From assembly GCF_958298935.1 (NCBI RefSeq), contig NC_084921.1, forward strand, positions 48,471,001-48,535,000: a stretch of DNA of 64,000 nt. The letters are read 5' to 3'. The stretch comes from Phragmites australis. Taxonomy: Eukaryota; Streptophyta; Magnoliopsida; Poales; Poaceae. The position numbers and the translations under genes were made by a program. The notes beneath the pieces are model-generated. The model worked only from the letters and a program-made list of their open reading frames with translations. It did not search any database and was not told the DNA's origin. Numbering within the stretch: the first letter of the stretch is position 1; each line of letters starts with the position of its first letter. Positions 57,538-64,000 of this stretch are shown here, piece by piece.

Positions 57538-59149
57538 AAATTAGCCCCTAATCCGACCTAATTAGGCTTGATTAAGGCTGAGTCACGCTCGAATGGTGCC
57601 AATTTGTGAATAATTAGGCTTAATCATGTTAATTAGTGGTAAATTACTCTAATTGTTCTTTGTTTGAGTGTTTTAGTTTCGTATTAGATGCAATTATATC
57701 TAATTTTGCTTTAGTTCATGATTAATATTGATGAACGCCATCCCACTTATGTTCAATTAGGTTCGGATTAATGTGAAATAGTCTCAAAGTAATGATGTTC
57801 TAGTCCTTTATGCCTCAGATTAATGCAATTTCACGCACACATGTTCATGAATTAGGAGTTTAGGTTCAAATTATGTGTTTTCCATGTATGTATGTGTGCT
57901 TGTGTGTTATTTTAGACTCAGGATTGGATTATTGGGCTTGGCTAGGGTCCTTTTGGTCTCAGACAGCAACTATAAGAAGGAGATTTTGGGGAATCTGAAA
58001 GAACCCTAACAAAAAAAACTTAAGGAAATTCCCAAATCCTCAAATTCGAGTCTTTTTCCACAATCCCGAAAACCTAAACCCGCAAATCCTCAAAATTGGA
58101 ACCTGAAATCGCCAAATCTTGCCCCTTTTGGACCCTAGCACTCAAGCCCCATTCAGACCTAAGGTCTAGAGGGAGAAGGAGGGAGTTCTTATGGATTTTC
58201 TTTGTTCATGTCGCCGTCGCTGGAACTTTTGTGAAGCTCCTTATGTCATTGGTCGCGTGCGGATGCCTTAGCTCTACACATGCTTGTGCTCCTCCGGCAT
58301 GCGCCTTCCCTCTTGCCGCACACGTGCCACCTTCTCCGGGCACCACCGCGAACACACTCAACGGAGCTGCGCATGATATCAGTCGCGCGCATGCGCCGAT
58401 GAGCGAGCCCACAGCAGTGCCGCTCCTTTTCTCTAGCGTCGCTCTCCCTCTGCTCAGCTCTGTCTCTCTCTCTCTCCCCTTCTCGGTAGCCGGGATCTCA
58501 TTGCCGCCGTCGTCGCCTCTCTCGTTCAGCCATGTTTTTTGGAAGGAAGGAGACGAAATGGATAGGGTTAGGGTTTCTAGGGAGAGCTGGCGGATTTTAA
58601 TCCGGCAAGAAGAATGGAGAACTGTTGATTGCGAATGAATGGCTAGGATCACATGGTGTTCGGGCCAGTAGACCAGGCTACTTTTCGCGTTATGGGTCAC
58701 GCGCAAGCGCGCGCAAGTTGCTAGGCTGGGCTGCCAAATAGGCCAGTTTCTTTAAGTTTTGGGCTTTTACCTTCTTCTTTTTATGTTTATACAATGAATT
58801 TTTAATTTTTAACTTTTTATGCAATGGATTATGGCCCAAAATTAATAATGATTAATGCACAAAATTAAGATTAGTTTTGTGGACAAATTGAAACCAACGG
58901 GAAGGTTTTCCAGAGAATTTTATGATCAATTTACGTAGGTTCATAATTACTTCTGACCAAAGTTGACTGTAATTATGCACCATTTTTTACATGTTTAATC
59001 AAATTCTTCTCCGTTTTATGTCCAACGGTGATGTGGATTAGAGTTTTATTTTTTTCATGACTTTAATTAGATCAATGTTGGGTTATTTTCGTGCAAATTA
59101 TTTCTTTATAATATTTGTTCTCATCTAGCCTAATTTTTCTCTTCAGTTC
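57538..59149 (+). other. copia 5' untranslated leader, no supported gene
   Basis: AT-rich at both ends, with a GC-rich middle (58080-58720) that yields a 180-codon plus ORF (58096-58638) and a 166-codon minus ORF. Neither shows a domain, and they overlap each other. Confidence 0.5.
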
Positions 59150-59418
59150 TTAATGCTTCCTCTGTTGCCGGTATAATTGACAGCATATAGCAACTTACAG
59201 GGAACAACTTTCACGCTTGGAAAGCTAAGGTGATTGTTGTCCTTGAAGTTTGACCTTGACTGTTCACTTAGGGTTGACGCTCCCACTGCTCCCGCCATTG
59301 GCGTGGAGATGAACTAAAGAAAACTTATGATGCACTTTCAGAGAAGTGGGAGTGGTCTAACCGCATGTCACTAATGATTATGAGAAACTCGATCTCAGAA
59401 GCTATAAGGGGAGCAATC
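59150..59418 (+). pseudogene. copia gag N-terminus, decayed and interrupted
   Basis: Across three frames the plus strand reads LTGNNFHAWKAKVIVVLE, then DLDCSLRVDAPTAPAI, then KKTYDALSEKWEWSNRMSLM and ISEAIRGAI. This is the start of a plant copia Gag (UBN2-type: L.G.NY..W, D..L, W.RSNR.SL..M). Stops and frameshifts make it dead. The chromovirus at 59419 cuts it; the rest of gag should resume to the right of the window. Confidence 0.8.
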
Positions 59419-60806
59419 TGTGAAAAACCGTCCAAACAGTATTCTAATTAATTATTAAGTTGATCATTTACTTAATCAAGGCTTCAATGATTAACCAGAA
59501 TACTATCTCAATAGTCCTGGTATGAGTTTTGTGCCCAAGATCGGAACACATACCTTATCAACATAAATAATCACAACCAAACTTAATAAAGAGCGAGTAA
59601 TTAAATTATATTACAAGTTCTTAAGCATTTACAAGTTTAACAATTTACAGCAAAAGAGATCCAGGAGGATACTAAAATTAATCAACTCTTAGTCAAAAGA
59701 GAAACTATGCAACGGAAACAAAAGCTATAGACCACAAAAGGTGGGTGAAACCATATGCCCTCAGGTTTCACCTCAAAAGCACGACCACCGAGTAGTTGCC
59801 TACTCATACTCGCCACCCTCGGCAGGCCTGAAGTAGCTAAAGACTAACTCCTCCTCGACGGTAACACCTAAAAAGCAACGTGAGTATGAAGTTACTCGCA
59901 AGACTTAATCCATAATAGACACTTATAAATAGCTCGATTTCAAAGATCATGCATTTGGATATTAGAAAGAAAAGATCACATGGTTAAGTAAATTTCATAT
60001 GCGAAAGCAAATTTAACATAAACATGTGTGAGCAACTAGACCAAAGTAACAAATTAGCCCATAAACATCAACTAAACATAATGTAAAAGGAACCATAGGA
60101 ATAAAATCTGTAAAGCACTATCTCAACCCATCAACCACCTCAATCCACATTCGTAACTCTATGACTGCTACAAAGGACAGAAATAGGCTCATGACAGAGA
60201 GCGCGGTATTTCAAAATATTTTTATACCCTGCAGGGGGTACTCCTTACCTACATGACTTGAAGACCATACGGCTTGCATGACCACACAGGCCCATATAAG
60301 GGGGTACTCATGTCAACCTTTTCTAATAAGCCCCAACCATTTGATCATATGCCGATAGTACGGGGGTCATCCAGAACTACTCCCGGAGCAAATTGGATAC
60401 CCCAACCGACCTCATGCCTGACACCATTGATCTGCACGCCAAAAAGCCACAGCTACAAAGGTAATCGACTTATCGTTCCCATATATGATATGTAGTAAGC
60501 ACAAAAAGTGCTAAAGCTAACTGCAATAATGATTGGTGCTTAAACTGCAACAATGATCGTTCCCATATCTTGAGGTCATATTTTGGGGAGAGGGAGAGAG
60601 TTCTTGAGAGAGGGAGGGAGAGAGGGAGCTCTCAGCTCCTTGGGCCGGTTGGGAGCACGGGAGTGAGAGAGAGTGGAGGTGGGTGGGGCAGCTGCTACCC
60701 ATGAGAGAGAGAGAGGGGTGGTTGGCCCACTCCGAAGGGATCCACGTGTTAGAGAAATGATGCATAATTAGACTTAATTATGTGATTATGGTTTCAGGAC
60801 GTGACA
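59419..60806 (-). repeat. Chromovirus 3' LTR, 1388 bp
   Basis: On the minus strand it starts TGTCACGTCCTGAAACC and ends at 59419 with the complement of TGTGAAAAACC. The first 458 plus-strand bases align without net gap to 63543-64000. In the last 129 bases of that overlap I count 11 differences, mostly transitions. Confidence 0.85.
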
Positions 60807-60828
60807 AACCTCCCCCCCCCCTAAAAGA
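60807..60828 (-). promoter_or_regulatory. Polypurine tract of the chromovirus
   Basis: Minus strand 'cttttaggggggggggaggt' stands directly before the LTR, as expected for the plus-strand primer. Confidence 0.75.
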
Positions 60829-60944
60829 ATCTCGTCCCGAGATTTGGTACAAGTCGGGGAGAGTACGTCGACTCTAGGAACCTCGTGACTTGAGCAGTAA
60901 CGAAAAGATTCAGGGAATATCAATGGGCCACACTATGAGGAATA

Positions 60945-63542
60945 ATACTAAAGTAACACTCACAAGTCGGAGAAGAACTTAGGATGATCGGCACGAAGTC
61001 GATCTTCACGTTCCCACGTGGATTCATCCTCGGAGTGATTACTCCACTAAACCTTGAGGAAATTAATTGATTTGTGTCGTATCTTCCATTCGGCTTCATC
61101 AAGGATGCGGATTGGATACTCGTAATAAGAAAGATCTGGTTACAATTCTTGATTTGCCACCTTAATGACTTCGGTTGGGACTCGAAAGCATTTCTTCAAT
61201 TGCAAGACATGGAAGACGTCATGCACGACAAAATGGACGGAGGTAGCTCCAGTTGATAAGCCACCTCGCCACGTCTAGCAACAATCCAAAAAGGGCCAAC
61301 ATAACAGGGCACTAACTTCCCCTTCATCCGAAAACGTTGCATTCCTCTGAAAAGAGAGACCTTAAGATAGACAAAATCTCCAATCTTGAACTCCAACTCA
61401 CGTCGATGACGGTCAGCATAGCTCTTCTGACGAGGCTGAGCTATGAGTAGATGCTGGTGAATAGTTAAGATATGTTCTTCTGCCTCTTTGACCAAATCTG
61501 GGACTAGAAAAGCTCTTTCACCAGACTTGGACCAATTCAACGGCGTTCGGCATCTTCGGTCGTAGAGAGCTTCGAACGGAGACATTTCAATGCTTGCTTG
61601 ATAACCGTTGTTGTAGGAGAATTCCGCAAATGGCAAGCAAATTTCCCACTTCTTGCCATACATGAGAACATAAGTTTGTAACATATCTTCTAAGATCTGG
61701 TTCACCCTCTCGGTCTGGCCATCGGTCTGAGGGTGGTATGCGGTGTTGTGGAAGAGCTCGGTTCCCATTGTCTCATGAAGACTCCTCCAGAAATGAGAAG
61801 TGAACTGAGTGCCTCAATCAGAGATAATTTTCTTCGAAATTCCATGGAGGCAAACAATCCTAGTGAGGTACAACTCCGTATACTGGTTGACTGAGTATGT
61901 GGTCTTGACGGGTAAGAAATGAGTAGACTTTGTCAATCGGTCCATAATGACCCAAATCGAGTCATACCCGTGAGACGTTTTAAGCAATCCAGTGATGAAA
62001 TCCTTTCCGATCTCTTCCCACTTCTAGGAGGGAATAGGTAAAGGCTGGAGCATACCGGCCGACTTGAGATGTTCGGCCTTCACTCTCCGGCAAACATCGT
62101 ATTTAGCAATATATCAAGCGATTTCACGCTTCATGCGAGTACACCAGAATCTCGACTTGAGGTTCTGGTACATCTTAGTACTCCCAGGATGGATAGATAG
62201 CAAAGAATAATGAGCCTCATCCAGAATCTTCTTTTTCAATTTTGGGACCACTAGTCTCTTTCTGAACCACAAGACACCTTCATTGCTCAGGGTGAAGCAT
62301 TTGGCTTGCCCCTCCTTGATCTTGTCACGAACCTTTTCCATGCCTTTGTCTTTCTTCTGAGCTTCCTTGATTTCATCCAGGAAGGTGTACTTGATCTCCA
62401 AATTTGCAAGAAATCCCTCCAGACCCATCTCTAGTCTGGGCCTTCTGAAGTCATCACAAAGCGTGGTGACTCTAGGCTGGAGCAAGAGACAATTGCATCG
62501 AGCTTTCCGGCTCAGTGCATCAGCGACAACATTCTCCTTACCGAAATGATAATGGACCTCTAACTCATAATCTTTGATTAGCTCAAGTCACCTTCTTTGC
62601 CTCATGTTCAGATCATCCTGAGTGAAAATGTATTTGAGGCTCTTGTGATCTGTATAGATACAGCAACGATTACCCAATAGGTAATGACGTCAAATCTTCA
62701 GAGCATGCACAACTGCAGTAAGTTCTAAGTCATGAGTGGGATAATTTTCTTCATGCCGCTTCAGTTGACGTGAAGCATATGCAACCACTCGACCTTCTTG
62801 CATGAGAACACATCCGAGGCCTATGAGGGACGCATCACAATAGACATCGAATCCCTTATCCACTTCAGACTGAGCCAGAACGGGTGCGGTTGTGAGCAAT
62901 TTCTTCAAGGTCTAGAAAGCTGATTCACATTAGTTAGTCCACTCGAACGCATTTCCCTGCTTTAATAGCTCAGTCATGGGCTTGGCGATCTTGGAGAAAT
63001 TCTCGATGAACCGACAGTAATAATCCGCGAGTCCGAGAAAACTCTGGATATCAGTGACACTCTTAGGCTGAGCCCAATTGAGAACTTCGTGTACTTTGCT
63101 TGGGTCGACAGCGACACTGTTCTCCGAGAAGACATGACTCAGAAAGGTGACTTCCTTGAGCCAACATTCACACTTGTAGAATTTGGCATAGAGACGATGG
63201 TTTCGAAGCAGGCCAAGAACAACTCAGAGATGATTTGCATGCTCCTCTTCGGTCTTGGAGCAGACGAGAATATCATCGATGAAAACCACAATGAACTTGT
63301 CGAGTTCCTCTATGAAGATTGTGTTCATCAAATACATGAAGAATGTTGGTGCATTTGTCAAGCCGAAAGAATGACGGTGAACTCATAAACCCCGCAACGG
63401 GTCGAGCTGTCTTCGGAATATCCTTTGGTCGGATCTTGATTTGGTGGTAACCCAGCCTCAAGTCAATCTTAGAGAAAACCCAGGCACCGATCAATTGATC
63501 GAACAAAATATCAATCCGAGGGAGCGGATACTTGTTCTTGCT
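60945..63542 (-). pseudogene. Chromovirus pol (RT, RNase H, integrase, chromodomain), decayed
   Basis: Reading leftwards, RT begins abruptly at [16 protein letters not shown] and continues [20 protein letters not shown], then [15 protein letters not shown] and [12 protein letters not shown] (FIDD catalytic motif, about 63275). RNase H shows [20 protein letters not shown] and [13 protein letters not shown] (62690-62908). A zinc-binding H2C2 block (HYSLLSIHPGSTKMY ... DVCRRVKAEH) lacks one Cys. The integrase shows WVIMDRLTKS (first Asp), IISD-stop-GTQFTS (second Asp, with a stop after it) and TDGQTERVNQ (Glu, about 61715). The C-terminus carries a chromodomain, YPIRILDEAEWKIRHKSINF and SEDESTWEREDRLRADHP (about 60970-61075), which defines a chromovirus. 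Stops and frameshifts break it in many places. Confidence 0.9.
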
Positions 63543-64000
63543 TGTGAGGAACTGTTTAAATAGTATTCTAATTAATTATTAAGTCAATCATTTACTTAAT
63601 CACGGCTTCAACGATTAACCAGAATATTATCCCGGTAGTCCCGACATGTGTTTTGTGCCCAAGATTGAAACACATGCCTTACCAACATAAGCAATCACAA
63701 TCAAGATTAATAAAGAGTGAGTAATTAAATTATATTATAAGTTCTTTACATTTAATAGTTTAACAATTTACAGTAAAAGAGATCTAGGATGATACTAAAA
63801 CTGATCAACTCCTAGCCAAAAGAGAAACCTACGCAGCGAAAACAAAAACTATAGACCATAAAAGGTGGGTGAAACCATATGCCCTCAGGCTTCACCTCGA
63901 AAGCGCGACCACCGAGTAGTTTTCTACTCATACCCGCCACCCTTGGCAGGCGTGAAGTAGCCAAAGACCAACTCCTCCTCGACGGTAACACCTGAAAAGC
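63543..64000 (-). repeat. Second chromovirus LTR copy, runs off the window
   Basis: TGTGAGGAACTGTTTAAATAG starts exactly where the LTR at 59419 starts. It directly abuts RT codons, with no primer site or gag between, so it is either the 5' LTR after a deletion or a separate nested LTR. Confidence 0.8.

Larger units (their letters stand above)
59419..64000 (-). mobile_element. Chromovirus (Ty3/gypsy) relic inserted in copia gag
   Basis: A minus-strand element: 3' LTR at 59419-60806, purine tract, then pol remains rightwards to 63542, where another copy of the LTR begins and leaves the window. The insertion point in copia gag is directly after GCAATC. The gag, protease and first part of RT are missing inside the window. 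Confidence 0.85.

Noticed and set aside
58096..58706. 180-codon plus and 166-codon minus ORFs
   Set aside because: Mutually overlapping, no domain, inside a retrotransposon leader; kept only as a low-priority question.
1..64000. CRISPR arrays, bacterial operons, rRNA or intact tRNA genes
   Set aside because: Nothing of the kind is visible; the tandem arrays have eukaryotic transposon or satellite form, without regular spacer structure.

Overview
The window is nuclear DNA of a grass (Poaceae), probably a panicoid. Almost everything in it is transposable-element sequence. The elements are typical grass families: a Tat-lineage and a chromovirus Ty3/gypsy element, copia elements with grass-like LTRs, PIF/Harbinger, CACTA with 'ccggttcgtggctagaacc' subterminal repeats, hAT, Stowaway, and L1. 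The one host gene I can support is a two-exon WUSCHEL-related homeobox gene of the WOX2 type at 33061-35365, whose C-terminus closely resembles grass WOX2. The exact species cannot be read from the sequence.

Layout. 1-2254: right part of a hAT element with an uninterrupted transposase on the minus strand. About 2785-22600: a large nested complex. The outermost layer is an old, decayed copia element on the minus strand, with LTR fragments at about 2785-2955 and 22388-22600, pol remains at 4640-9760 and leader/gag-side sequence at 15503-18445. A stretch of its pol is present three times in direct orientation. Nested in it are MITE-like arrays of GTTACRA motifs, a very young non-autonomous Tat-lineage element (9984-15497; LTRs 1366 bp with one visible difference; TSD AGTAC), and a 3.9 kb solo LTR (18446-22319). 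22801-25220: a hAT MITE and a CACTA element that holds a tRNA-derived SINE. 26103-31360: a complete PIF/Harbinger element (TSD TAA) with a DDE transposase carrying one frameshift and a damaged Myb/SANT-like second gene. 33061-35365: WOX2, with a Stowaway MITE in its intron. About 36645-38745: a decayed CACTA with 421-bp tandem repeats. 40491-40745: a second Stowaway. 42085-45593: an internally deleted L1 LINE (TSD GACCGATT). 45905-48878: an internally deleted TTF/DUF4371-type hAT (TSD CACTGCGC). 50976-51839: a Harbinger-like non-autonomous element (TSD TTA). 53086-53711: another hAT MITE. 57026-59418: a copia LTR, tRNA-iMet-type primer site and decayed gag, cut by a chromovirus relic that runs from 59419 past the window end.

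No operon-like or multi-gene host pathway is present. The informative biology is element architecture: a gag-start/pol-end fusion that makes a recent non-autonomous retrotransposon, an antisense ORF kept in that element, a triplicated copia segment, and probable autonomous/non-autonomous pairs within hAT and Harbinger. I found no convincing new host system. The best leads are listed as findings.
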